Of a stretch of DNA of 12,415 nt, positions 1 through 6,247 are shown in pieces (the stretch's first letter is position 1; each line of letters opens with the position of its first letter). The notes under the pieces are model-generated. The model ran no database searches, was not told the DNA's origin, and worked only from the letters and a program-made list of their open reading frames with translations. Position numbers and translations under genes: made by a program. Source of the stretch: an uncultured Clostridia bacterium (lineage in GTDB: Bacteria > Bacillota > Clostridia > UBA1381); the NCBI GenBank assembly GCA_905236685.1, contig CAJOPD010000098.1, positions 1 to 12,415 on the forward strand, in the 5' to 3' direction.

Positions 1-309
1 ATGATACTGCCTATGGACGAGGCACTAATCCTTTCGGCTGTGGATTTATCTGGGCGCAGCCAGCTTGAATACGGGCTTACCATTCCTTCGCAAAAGGTCG
101 GCACATTTGATACCGAGCTTATACAGGAATTCTGGCTCGGCTTTGTGCGGAACACGAATTGCACCCTGCACATAAAGCAGCTTTCGGGCACAAATTCACA
201 CCACATTATAGAGGGCGCTTTTAAATCTGCGGCAAGAAGCTTAAAACAGGCAGTTTCCATTGACGCCTCTTTTGCCGATGAAATTCCGTCAACAAAAGGA
301 GTGCTTTAA
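1..309 (+). CDS. hisB: Imidazoleglycerol-phosphate dehydratase, 3' end only
   Basis: This is the C-terminal 102 residues of the enzyme that dehydrates imidazole glycerol phosphate to imidazole acetol phosphate in histidine synthesis. The frame is open at the left edge, and the ATG at position 1 is an internal Met, because the family is about 195 residues long and roughly the first 90 are missing. Family signatures are VDLSGR (residues 14-19 of the fragment) and the metal-binding HHIIEGAFK (67-75), where the two His and the Glu belong to the manganese site. It is the monofunctional type: no phosphatase domain follows. It ends 3 nt before hisH, in the same operon. The identification is firm from motifs and from the neighbouring genes. 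Confidence 0.95.
   Translation: MILPMDEALILSAVDLSGRSQLEYGLTIPSQKVGTFDTELIQEFWLGFVRNTNCTLHIKQLSGTNSHHIIEGAFKSAARSLKQAVSIDASFADEIPSTKGVL
294..301 (+). promoter_or_regulatory. Shine-Dalgarno site that sets the GTG start of hisH
   Basis: AAAAGGAG lies inside the last codons of hisB, 11 nt before the GTG at 313. The protein must begin with the conserved IAIIDYGVGN strand that follows this GTG, and no ATG is available at that point. The site therefore supports a non-ATG start for hisH, coupled to translation of hisB. Confidence 0.7.
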
Positions 310-312
310 TCC

Positions 313-924
313 GTGATTGCGATAATTGACTATGGCGTCGGGAATTTATTTTCCCTTAAAAGCTCCTTTAAATATATCGGTGCAGACGCAGTAGCGACAA
401 GTGACAAACAGGTAATTCATAACGCCGAAAAAATCATTCTCCCGGGCGTCGGCGCATTCGGCGACGCGGCAAAAAAGCTGGAAGAAACAGGGCTCAAAAA
501 CATTCTTTTGGAGGAAGTAGATGAAGGCAAGCATCTTCTCGGAATTTGCCTCGGTATGCAGCTGCTTTTTGACAAAAGCTATGAATACGGTGTGCATAAC
601 GGGCTGGGGCTTATTAAAGGCGAGGTCGTGCCTATTAAAAATGTTATTCCTGCTGATTATAAAATACCGCATATCTGCTGGAATTCCCTGCATTTTAAGG
701 GCGAAAAGTCTCGCATTTTTAAGTACATAAACGAGGGCGATTTTGTTTACTTCGTGCACTCGTACTACGGCGCAAACTGCGATGGGTTTGTGACCTCGAT
801 CACAAATTACGGCGCCGAGCTTACCGCCTCGGTTGAAAACGGAAATGTTTTCGGTTGTCAGTTCCACCCCGAAAAAAGCGGCGATGTGGGACTTAAAATT
901 TTAAAGGCATTTTGTGAAATATAA
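313..924 (+). CDS. hisH: Imidazole glycerol phosphate synthase, glutaminase subunit HisH
   Basis: HisH is the class I glutamine amidotransferase half of IGP synthase. It releases ammonia from glutamine and channels it to HisF. The 203-residue length is normal. The triad is visible: the nucleophile Cys79 in GICLGMQ, and His185 and Glu187 in FHPEKS. The opening DYGVGN and the oxyanion-region PGVGAFG (residues 44-50) also fit the family. The start is GTG, chosen because the family's first beta strand begins there and an SD lies 11 nt upstream. It sits 3 nt after hisB and 18 nt before hisA. Nothing is missing and function looks intact. Confidence 0.97.
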   Translation: MIAIIDYGVGNLFSLKSSFKYIGADAVATSDKQVIHNAEKIILPGVGAFGDAAKKLEETGLKNILLEEVDEGKHLLGICLGMQLLFDKSYEYGVHNGLGLIKGEVVPIKNVIPADYKIPHICWNSLHFKGEKSRIFKYINEGDFVYFVHSYYGANCDGFVTSITNYGAELTASVENGNVFGCQFHPEKSGDVGLKILKAFCEI

Positions 925-942
925 GAAAGGAACGGACGGCAA

Positions 943-1653
943 ATGAAAATTTTTCCCGCGATAGATTTATATGACGGCAAAGCGGTCCGTCTTTTAAAGG
1001 GCGATTACGCCAATATGACCGTATTCAGCGATAAGCCTGAGGAAGTTGCGCGCGATTTTAAAAATTGCGGTGCGGAATATATCCATATTGTTGATTTGGA
1101 GGGCGCAAAAGCAGGCGAAGCACGGAACTTGGCTGTAATAGAAAAGATTTTAAAAACCGGGCTTTTTGCCGAAGTCGGTGGCGGAATAAGAACAATGGAA
1201 ACTGTAAAAAAATACCTTTCAATAGGTGTAAACCGTGTTATTTTGGGCACAGCCGCAGTTACCGACAGCGATTTTTTAAAGGTTGCGGTAGCTGAATACG
1301 GCGACAGGATAGCGGTAGGCGCAGACATAAAGGACGGCTGTGTTGCTATTAAAGGCTGGACCGAAAAATCGGAATATATGCTCTATGATTTTTGCGGTAA
1401 TTTGCAGAAAATCGGCGTAAAAACCGTTATCTGCACCGATATTTCAAAGGACGGCGCTATGCAGGGCACAAATACCGAATTATATGCCGAATTATCGAAA
1501 AGGTTTGATATGAACATAATTGCGTCGGGCGGGATTTCCTCTATTGATGACATTAAGCGGCTCTCAAAGCTTGATATACACGGCGCAATTATCGGGAAGG
1601 CATATTATGTGGGCGCGATTGATTTGAAGGAAGCAATAGAGGTGGCAAAATGA
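943..1653 (+). CDS. hisA: ProFAR isomerase (phosphoribosylformimino-AICAR-phosphate isomerase)
   Basis: HisA is a (beta/alpha)8-barrel that performs the Amadori rearrangement of ProFAR to PRFAR, the substrate of HisF/HisH. The 236 residues begin with FPAIDLYDGKAVRL, in which Asp8 is the expected catalytic base. Asp128 in VGADIKDG is the expected general acid. Phosphate-binding loops are GGGIR (79-83) and the late IASGGISS. Lachnospiraceae-type and Bacillus-type HisA share this layout. The ATG start has an AGAAAGGA-type SD upstream. The stop overlaps the start of hisF (ATGA), so the two barrels are translationally coupled. HisA and HisF are homologous, but CTDISKDGAMQGTN and the length identify this one as HisA rather than a second HisF. 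Confidence 0.97.
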   Translation: MKIFPAIDLYDGKAVRLLKGDYANMTVFSDKPEEVARDFKNCGAEYIHIVDLEGAKAGEARNLAVIEKILKTGLFAEVGGGIRTMETVKKYLSIGVNRVILGTAAVTDSDFLKVAVAEYGDRIAVGADIKDGCVAIKGWTEKSEYMLYDFCGNLQKIGVKTVICTDISKDGAMQGTNTELYAELSKRFDMNIIASGGISSIDDIKRLSKLDIHGAIIGKAYYVGAIDLKEAIEVAK

Positions 1654-2408
1654 CAACTAAACGCATTATACCCTGCCTTGATGTCAAAGACGGCAGGGTT
1701 GTAAAGGGTGTTAATTTTCTCGGGCTTTCCGATGTTTCCTCCCCCGTTGAGCTGGGCAAATTTTACAGCGACAACGGTGCAGATGAACTTGTTTTTTACG
1801 ATATTACGGCGTCAAGCGAAGGCCGTGCGCTCTTTATTGACATACTGAAAGAAGTGGCAAAAACCATTTTCATTCCCCTCACGGTAGGCGGAGGAATAAA
1901 CACGACAGATGATTTTGACAGAGTTTTAAAATGCGGTGCCGACAAGGTGAGTGTAAACTCGGGCGCCATAAAAAATCCCAACCTGATATATGACGCAGCC
2001 AAGCTTTACGGCAGTCAATGCGTTGTTATTTCGTCAGATGTAAAGCGTGTTGACGGCGTATTTCGCGTTTTTGCAAAGGGCGGACGGGAAAATACAGGTA
2101 TGGAAGCGATTGAATGGATAAAAAAATGCGTCGGTCTTGGCGCCGGCGAGGTTGTTTTAAACTCAATAGACACCGACGGCGTAAAAGGCGGTTTTGACAT
2201 AGAGATGCTGGACGCTGTATCAAATGCCGTAAATGTCCCGATAATCGCCTCGGGCGGCGCAGGCTCAACAGACGATTTCGTTACGCTTTTTAAATCTCTT
2301 CCAAAGGTTGACGCAGGGCTTGCCGCCTCCGTTTTCCACTTTAACGAAATAAGCATAAAAGATTTAAAAGCGGAATTACACAAAAATAATATACCCGTAA
2401 GGTTATAA
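1650..2408 (+). CDS. hisF: Imidazole glycerol phosphate synthase, cyclase subunit HisF
   Basis: HisF is the barrel subunit of IGP synthase. It uses ammonia delivered by HisH to turn PRFAR into imidazole glycerol phosphate plus AICAR. The 252 residues have the family start KRIIPCLDVKDGRVVKG, with catalytic Asp11, and the second catalytic Asp129 in a VISSDVKR strand. That strand is slightly unusual, because most members read A-I-D at this point, but the Asp is kept. Phosphate-binding elements are TVGGGI (77-82), NSIDTDG and ASGGAGS. It overlaps hisA by 4 nt (ATGA) and is followed 12 nt later by hisIE, whose AAGGAG site touches the hisF stop codon. Function looks intact. Confidence 0.97.
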   Translation: MTTKRIIPCLDVKDGRVVKGVNFLGLSDVSSPVELGKFYSDNGADELVFYDITASSEGRALFIDILKEVAKTIFIPLTVGGGINTTDDFDRVLKCGADKVSVNSGAIKNPNLIYDAAKLYGSQCVVISSDVKRVDGVFRVFAKGGRENTGMEAIEWIKKCVGLGAGEVVLNSIDTDGVKGGFDIEMLDAVSNAVNVPIIASGGAGSTDDFVTLFKSLPKVDAGLAASVFHFNEISIKDLKAELHKNNIPVRL

Positions 2409-2420
2409 AAGGAGAAAAAA

Positions 2421-3068
2421 ATGATTGATATTAACAAGCTGAAATTTGATGAAAAGGGGCTTATCCCCGCCATTGTCGTTGACGCACGCACAAAAAAGGT
2501 GCTAACACTTGCGTATATGAACAGGGAAAGCCTTGAAATTTCGATGGAAAAAGGTCTTACTTGCTTTTGGAGCCGCTCCCGCAATACGCTTTGGTTAAAG
2601 GGCGAAACAAGCGGGAATTACCAACACATTATTTCCATTACGGCTGACTGCGACTATGACGCGCTTACCGTAACGGTAGAAAAGGACGGTCCCGCGTGCC
2701 ACACGGGAACGAATTCCTGCTTTACAAATCCCGTATGGGAAAGCGAAAGTCTGCACGAATTCTCCATGGAAAATCTGATTGAGCTTATTAAGGGCAGAAA
2801 AACAGAGAAAAAGGAGGGCTCTTACACCACTTACCTGTTTGAAAAGGGGCTTGACAAGATATTGAAAAAGGTCGGCGAGGAAAGCACCGAGGTAATTGTC
2901 GCAGCTAAAAACAGCGACAAAAAGGAGACTGTTTACGAAATCGCAGACCTTACATATCACATAATGGTGCTTATGATAGAGATGGGAATTTCCTTGGAGG
3001 ATATCTGGGCGGAGCTTGCCTCGCGCCACATTATCGACCACAAGGTAAAACAGGAGAAAATGGTATAA
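2421..3068 (+). CDS. hisIE: Bifunctional phosphoribosyl-AMP cyclohydrolase / phosphoribosyl-ATP pyrophosphatase
   Basis: This fused enzyme performs steps 2 and 3 of histidine synthesis. The HisI half (about residues 1-112) opens the adenine ring of PR-AMP. It shows FWSRSRNTLWLKGETSGN, the DCDYDA metal site (Asp76, Asp78, Asp80), and the zinc cysteines Cys93 and Cys100 in PACHTGTNSC. The HisE half (about 116-205) is an all-alpha pyrophosphatase of the MazG-like superfamily, with KVGEESTEVIVAAK and the later EIADLTYHIMVLM helix. The 215-residue length is typical of the fusion. An AAGGAG site lies 8 nt before the ATG. The stop overlaps the next start by one base (TAATG), which couples it to the phosphatase gene. 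Confidence 0.96.
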   Translation: MIDINKLKFDEKGLIPAIVVDARTKKVLTLAYMNRESLEISMEKGLTCFWSRSRNTLWLKGETSGNYQHIISITADCDYDALTVTVEKDGPACHTGTNSCFTNPVWESESLHEFSMENLIELIKGRKTEKKEGSYTTYLFEKGLDKILKKVGEESTEVIVAAKNSDKKETVYEIADLTYHIMVLMIEMGISLEDIWAELASRHIIDHKVKQEKMV

Positions 3069-3811
3069 TGAATTTATGCGACCTTCACATTCATACAATC
3101 TATTGTGACGGCAAGGATACTCCCGAGGAAGTGGTTTTGGAGGCTATCCGCAAAAATATGGACTGTATCGGCTTTTCATCACATTCCTACACCGATTTTG
3201 ATGAAAGCTACTGTATGAAAAAGGACAAAATACAGGCTTACAAGGACGAGATTTCAGGGCTTAAAGAAAAGTACAAGGACAGAATTAAAATTCTGTGCGG
3301 AGTTGAGCAGGATTTCTATTCTTCCGAGCCGACCGACGATTATGACTATGTAATAGGCTCGGTTCATTACTTAAAGGCGGGAGACGGGTATATTCCCGTC
3401 GATTTGAGCGCCGATGACCTCATAAATTCTGTGAAAAAGTATTACGGCGGCGATTTTTACAGGCTCACAGAGGATTATTTTGCCACCGTTGCAAAAATTA
3501 AAAATACCGATATTATCGGGCATTTTGACCTTGTAACAAAATTTAACGAAAACTACCGTCTGTTTGAAGAAACGGACGCGCGGTATGTAAATGCTTACAA
3601 AAAGGCGCTTGATACGCTCCTTTTGCAAGATGCGGTTTTTGAAATAAACACTGGCGCAATTGCAAGAGGTTACAGGAGCAAGCCGTACCCAAGCAGGGAA
3701 ATACTTGACTACATAAAGGCAGGCGGCGGAAAAGTGATTTTATCAAGCGACTGTCATTCAAAGGAAATGCTTATGCTCGGCTTTTCAGAGTACGGCAAAT
3801 ATTTATTTTAA
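3068..3811 (+). CDS. hisK: PHP-family histidinol-phosphatase (HisJ/HisK type)
   Basis: This is a trinuclear-metal phosphoesterase of the PHP family, predicted to convert histidinol phosphate to histidinol. It fills the step for which the monofunctional HisB has no phosphatase domain. Metal ligands are all visible: His7 and His9 (HIHT), Asp14, His39 (SSHSY), Glu80 (GVEQDF), His100 (GSVHY), His152 and Asp154 (GHFDL), Asp228 and His230 (SSDCH). At 247 residues it is a little shorter than the usual 260-270. The end stops about 12 residues after the last metal motif, so the final helix is short or lost, although all catalytic residues are present. It starts inside the hisIE stop codon (TAATG) and is the last gene of the operon. 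Symbol usage varies (hisJ or hisK). Confidence 0.9.
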   Translation: MNLCDLHIHTIYCDGKDTPEEVVLEAIRKNMDCIGFSSHSYTDFDESYCMKKDKIQAYKDEISGLKEKYKDRIKILCGVEQDFYSSEPTDDYDYVIGSVHYLKAGDGYIPVDLSADDLINSVKKYYGGDFYRLTEDYFATVAKIKNTDIIGHFDLVTKFNENYRLFEETDARYVNAYKKALDTLLLQDAVFEINTGAIARGYRSKPYPSREILDYIKAGGGKVILSSDCHSKEMLMLGFSEYGKYLF

Positions 3812-4031
3812 CAATTGGAGGAAGGACGAACAGACCTTTACAGCGCAAGAGCAGATACCCATCGTGCAAATAAGTCAAAACTTCATATTCCCACAATACT
3901 CCAAAATCAAGAGTAACATTTACCATTTCGTCGTCCTCTCGCCGCCGAAAAGACGGCGAAATTGATACAAATAAATGCCCGCAAATGCGTCTAAATACCT
4001 CTACATGCAGGCTCAAAAAAAGGGTACAAAA
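3812..4031. other. Gene-free 3' region of the his operon
   Basis: This stretch holds no gene that I can recognise on either strand. A good SD-like GGAGG (3817-3821) follows the histidinol-phosphatase stop by 5 nt, but no start codon lies at a suitable distance. A GCCG/CGGC hairpin occurs near 3951-3960. On the minus strand a short open frame could begin at the ATG near 3932 behind GAGAGG. It would run into the 3' end of the phosphatase gene and has no family resemblance. The stretch may be the eroded remains of a gene that once followed the phosphatase. Confidence 0.5.
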
Positions 4032-4066
4032 ACGCCGTATTTCTTGCGAAATACGGCGTACTTTTT
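4032..4066 (+). terminator. Intrinsic terminator of the his operon
   Basis: A perfect 12-bp stem, ACGCCGTATTTC (4032-4043) and GAAATACGGCGT (4048-4059), encloses a 4-nt TTGC loop. It is followed by AC and a run of five T (4062-4066). A short A run precedes the stem, so it could act weakly on the minus strand too. Position and orientation fit the end of the his transcript. Confidence 0.88.
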
Positions 4067-4071
4067 CCTTA

Positions 4072-4131
4072 TTCACTATTACTTATTACTTCAAAATCGG
4101 CAGGATTTTTTAAGGAAGAGTGAATAGTGAA
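4072..4131. repeat. Imperfect palindromic element between two terminators
   Basis: TTCACTATT (4072-4080) is exactly mirrored by AATAGTGAA (4123-4131). Inside it, CTTC (4089-4092) can pair with GAAG (4115-4118), and AAAATC (4093-4098) with GATTTT (4104-4109) around a GGCAG loop. The low-complexity flanks (TATTACTTATTACTTC, GAAGAGGTAATAGG) resemble the short dispersed palindromes seen between genes in many Clostridia. Only one copy is in this window, so repeat status is an inference. Confidence 0.45.
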
Positions 4132-4144
4132 GAGGTAATAGGTA

Positions 4145-4182
4145 AAAATCGGCAAGAATCTTACGAATCTTGCCGATTTTTT
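4145..4182. terminator. Bidirectional hairpin terminator next to the tRNA remnant
   Basis: A 13-bp stem pairs AAAATCGGCAAGA (4145-4157) with TCTTGCCGATTTT (4168-4180) around a 10-nt loop. The plus strand continues into T4181 and T4182, giving six T in a row. The minus strand also ends in a T run (AAAAA at 4144-4148). On the minus strand it begins directly after the CCA of the tRNA remnant at 4182-4204, so it was most likely the native terminator of that tRNA gene, shared with the convergent his operon. Confidence 0.75.
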
Positions 4183-4204
4183 GGCAGGGGTACAAGGACT
4201 CGAA
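4182..4204 (-). other. Attachment-site scar: last 23 nt of a tRNA (tRNA-Trp-like) gene
   Basis: Read on the minus strand this is T-loop TTCGAGT, T-stem 3' half CCTTG, acceptor 3' half TACCCCT, discriminator G, then CCA. Every element is in register with a canonical tRNA 3' end. The matching T-stem 5' half (CAAGG) should follow at 4205-4209 on this strand, but the sequence there is unrelated, and no D-arm, anticodon arm or 5' acceptor follows. The AGGGG...CCCCTG acceptor with discriminator G is that of bacterial tRNA-Trp. A 3' tRNA fragment at the edge of foreign-looking DNA is the usual mark of a tyrosine-recombinase attachment site. The complete tRNA should lie at the other, unseen, end of the element. 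Confidence 0.8.
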
Positions 4205-4386
4205 GGGAAAGCACTGAAAATTATCAAATTTTATCTATTATTTTTTAGTGTTAACCATTCCCTTGAAAAAACCTTAAAAGCCCTTATCTATTGCGAATTA
4301 TCGCATAAAATAGCAATTATAAAATTTCTCATAAAAAAAGATTTTGTTAGACAAATGTTAGACAGTCCGCCATATAATTTATAACT
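4205..4386. other. Non-coding end of the island, with a short direct repeat
   Basis: This A+T-rich stretch lies between the tRNA scar and the Fic stop codon. It holds a perfect 9-bp direct repeat, TGTTAGACA, at 4345-4353 and 4356-4364 (11-nt spacing, about one helical turn). It also holds a small inverted repeat, TGCGA/TCGCA, at 4292-4296 and 4301-4305. Repeats spaced by a helical turn next to an attachment core could be recombinase or excisionase arm sites, but that is inference. An open frame spanning the scar has no gene-like features and is not called. Confidence 0.45.
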
Positions 4387-5427
4387 CTATTGATTTCTTA
4401 CATAAAATGTCGAGCGACCGCCGCCGAATTTTGTAATAACCCCATCGACACACAGTTTTTTCAAATGTCTTTCGACAGTTGAGGCACTAATAGACGGGCA
4501 AATCTCCGTTATGTCCCTCTTTGTAAATTTGCCGATTTTACTTTGAACGGCATTTTTTACAGTTTCTAATGACGATTCACTCAAAATATTTATCCTATCC
4601 TCAAAATCTCTGTAAGCAGAAATTATTGTACCAAGCAAATATTTAATGAACGCCGTCGGGTCGTCCTTTTCTTCATGCCAGCCGTTTTGCGATTTTAATA
4701 GAGCATCATAATATGCGTCTTTGTCTTTTGCTATCTTCGCTTCAAGGGAAATGTACTTCCCCACTTCATATCCGGAACGATATAAAAGAAGAGTTGTCAA
4801 AAGACGGGACATTCTTCCGTTTCCGTCAATAAACGGGTGGATACACAAAAAATCGTGAATAAATATCGGTATTATAATTAACGGATCAACCTTGCCTTCA
4901 CCTATCATACGGTTAAACTCGTCACATAACTCCTGCATTGCAGACGGTGTTTCATACGGTGCAAGCGGAGTAAACAGCGTATAAGCTACGCCGTCAGCGT
5001 TTGTTGCACTGATATAATTCTGCACATTTTTGAATGAGCCTCCAAAGCTTGAATCGGTATGACTGAACATTATTTTGTGCAGCTGTAATATATAATTCGG
5101 CGTTAATGGGATATACTCAAAGTTTTCGTGAACAACATTTAGTGCGTCTCTATATCCTGCAATCTCTTTTTCGTCGCGGTTACGGGGCGTTGTCTTTTCA
5201 CTCATAAGCTGTCTGAGCCTTGTTTCTGTAGTTCTGATGCCCTCAATCAAATTTGAGCTTTCCGTACTTTGAATTTTTGCTATTTCAACAAGCCTTTTAA
5301 GCTCATCAGGTTTTTGTTTCAAATACAAGGACTGTTTGCCTTTGGCTTCGTGAATCAAAGACAAGTAATTCACTATCTCATTATCCCATTTTTTATCTTT
5401 CAGAATAGCAAAATTAAATCTCCGCAT
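4387..5427 (-). CDS. Fic-family protein adenylyltransferase with C-terminal winged helix
   Basis: Fic enzymes usually transfer AMP from ATP to a hydroxyl of a target protein. The full motif HPFIDGNGRMSR is at residues 197-208 (counting from the ATG at 5427), with the catalytic His197, the Asp, and the phosphate-binding GNGR. An N-terminal Fic_N-type region (about 15-90) carries SNLIEG (58-63), which fits the [S/T]xxxE[G/N] inhibitory helix. This is a self-inhibited class II Fic, so no separate antitoxin is expected. The last 55 residues look like a winged helix (FTKRDITEI...SASTVERHLKKL...GGGRSTFY). A GTG at 5436 is in frame, but the ATG at 5427 is preferred because GAGGTG lies 6 nt upstream. 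The gene has its own promoter and operator. Its target is unknown. It may regulate itself or modify a host protein. Confidence 0.93.
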   Translation of the reverse strand: MRRFNFAILKDKKWDNEIVNYLSLIHEAKGKQSLYLKQKPDELKRLVEIAKIQSTESSNLIEGIRTTETRLRQLMSEKTTPRNRDEKEIAGYRDALNVVHENFEYIPLTPNYILQLHKIMFSHTDSSFGGSFKNVQNYISATNADGVAYTLFTPLAPYETPSAMQELCDEFNRMIGEGKVDPLIIIPIFIHDFLCIHPFIDGNGRMSRLLTTLLLYRSGYEVGKYISLEAKIAKDKDAYYDALLKSQNGWHEEKDDPTAFIKYLLGTIISAYRDFEDRINILSESSLETVKNAVQSKIGKFTKRDITEICPSISASTVERHLKKLCVDGVITKFGGGRSTFYVRNQ

Positions 5428-5445
5428 TCGCCTCACCTCATTTCT

Positions 5446-5476
5446 TTCTCGTCAATTATAGCATATTTGACGAGAA
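5446..5476. promoter_or_regulatory. Palindromic operator overlapping the Fic promoter
   Basis: TTCTCGTCAA (5446-5455) and TTGACGAGAA (5467-5476) form a perfect 10-bp inverted repeat around an 11-nt spacer. The half-site centres are 21 nt apart, two helical turns, as expected for a dimeric repressor on one DNA face. One half lies in the -35/-10 spacer and the other begins at the last base of the -10 box and covers the start site, so binding would block polymerase. The nearest candidate regulator is the Fic protein itself through its C-terminal winged helix. Confidence 0.75.
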
Positions 5477-5483
5477 TAGTCAA
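5455..5483 (-). promoter_or_regulatory. Sigma-70/SigA-type promoter of the Fic gene
   Basis: On the minus strand TTGACT (5483-5478) is followed after exactly 17 nt by TATAAT (5460-5455). This differs from consensus at one base in the -35 box. It lies about 28 nt upstream of the Fic ATG, which predicts a leader of about 20 nt. It is the best promoter seen on the island side. Confidence 0.85.
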
Positions 5484-5527
5484 TATATGATGTGAAAAAT
5501 CCACTTACTATTTCATAAGCAAAATAA

Positions 5528-6247
5528 TCACACTTCATTAGGAACAATTTTTTTCAGCCTTTCTCTTCTTTCTTGCCAATCTGGCAAGAATACCGAAAGT
5601 TGCTCATAAAACTTTCTTGAATGATTTGCCACGAGAAAGTGTGCAAACTCATGAACTACAACATATTCGACACAAGAAATAGGTGCGTTTATTAGTGCAT
5701 AGTTGAATGTTAGAACGCCTTTTTTAGGTTGACAACTACCCCATCGGGAAATCATATTCCTGTATTTTATTTCAGGAAATTCTATGCCGTATTTTTTGAA
5801 TTTAGGGTACACCGCTTCACATATCAATGAAATTGTTTTTCTACATTCCGATTTTAGCCATTTATTAATTGACTTCTGTTTGATTTCGGTACTATCACCT
5901 TCTTTAACATATAAATAGATGTAACTTTCATCACATTCAATATATCTTTTTGAGGAAGTTCTTACTTTTAGCCGCATTTCATGTCCAAACATCAAAAAGG
6001 TTTCCCCATCAACATATTCTTTTGTTGCTGATTCATACTTTTTTAGTTCCTCAAATTTTTTAAGAGCCCCCAAGACGAACTTTTCTTTTGATAAGATAAA
6101 GGAATCTATTTTATCCATATCTACAGTAGCATTTGCTGAAACATAAATATTTCCATTTGGCTTAATCCGTAAATTTATGTTTTTTACATTCTTTATTTGA
6201 AGCTCATAGATAATTGTCCCATCAGAAAGTTTTAATTCTCTTATCAT
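5528..6247 (-). CDS. YgjP-like zinc metallopeptidase-domain protein (DUF45 / M48-related)
   Basis: This 239-residue protein belongs to the YgjP family of small zinc metallopeptidase-like proteins. The zinc site is HEFAH (His199, Glu200, His203) with a third likely ligand, His209, in NHSRKFY. The family block RWGSCQPKKGVLTFNYALINAP (169-190) precedes it. The N-terminal half is a beta-rich region without catalytic motifs. The ATG overlaps the hsdR stop (ATGA), and AGGAGG lies 5 nt upstream, so it is co-translated with hsdR. YgjP-like genes are recurrent neighbours of type I restriction genes, but I know no proven substrate. A role in maturation or turnover of the restriction complex is inference. 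No terminator is obvious in the 45 nt after it. Confidence 0.9.
   Translation of the reverse strand: MIRELKLSDGTIIYELQIKNVKNINLRIKPNGNIYVSANATVDMDKIDSFILSKEKFVLGALKKFEELKKYESATKEYVDGETFLMFGHEMRLKVRTSSKRYIECDESYIYLYVKEGDSTEIKQKSINKWLKSECRKTISLICEAVYPKFKKYGIEFPEIKYRNMISRWGSCQPKKGVLTFNYALINAPISCVEYVVVHEFAHFLVANHSRKFYEQLSVFLPDWQERRERLKKIVPNEV

Noticed and set aside
346..867. Long antisense open frame opposite hisH
   Set aside because: It lies entirely within a clearly functional hisH and shows no family resemblance or SD. It is a by-product of codon use.
2015..2584. Antisense open frame across hisF and hisIE
   Set aside because: It covers two real genes with intact motifs, and its translation is Ser/Phe-rich and low in complexity, with no SD.
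3771..4076. Minus-strand frame of about 100 codons across the end of the phosphatase gene and the his terminator
   Set aside because: It would have to start within the terminator hairpin region and overlap the his gene. No family is recognised. A shorter version from the ATG near 3932 behind GAGAGG is possible but unsupported.
4182..4260. A complete tRNA gene on the minus strand
   Set aside because: Only the 3' 23 nt fit. The pairing T-stem half, anticodon arm, D-arm and 5' acceptor are absent, so it is called a scar rather than a tRNA.
4181..4384. Plus-strand frame of 67 codons that begins in the tRNA scar
   Set aside because: It starts at a TTG inside the tRNA remnant, has no SD and shows no conserved motif. 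It is most likely chance.
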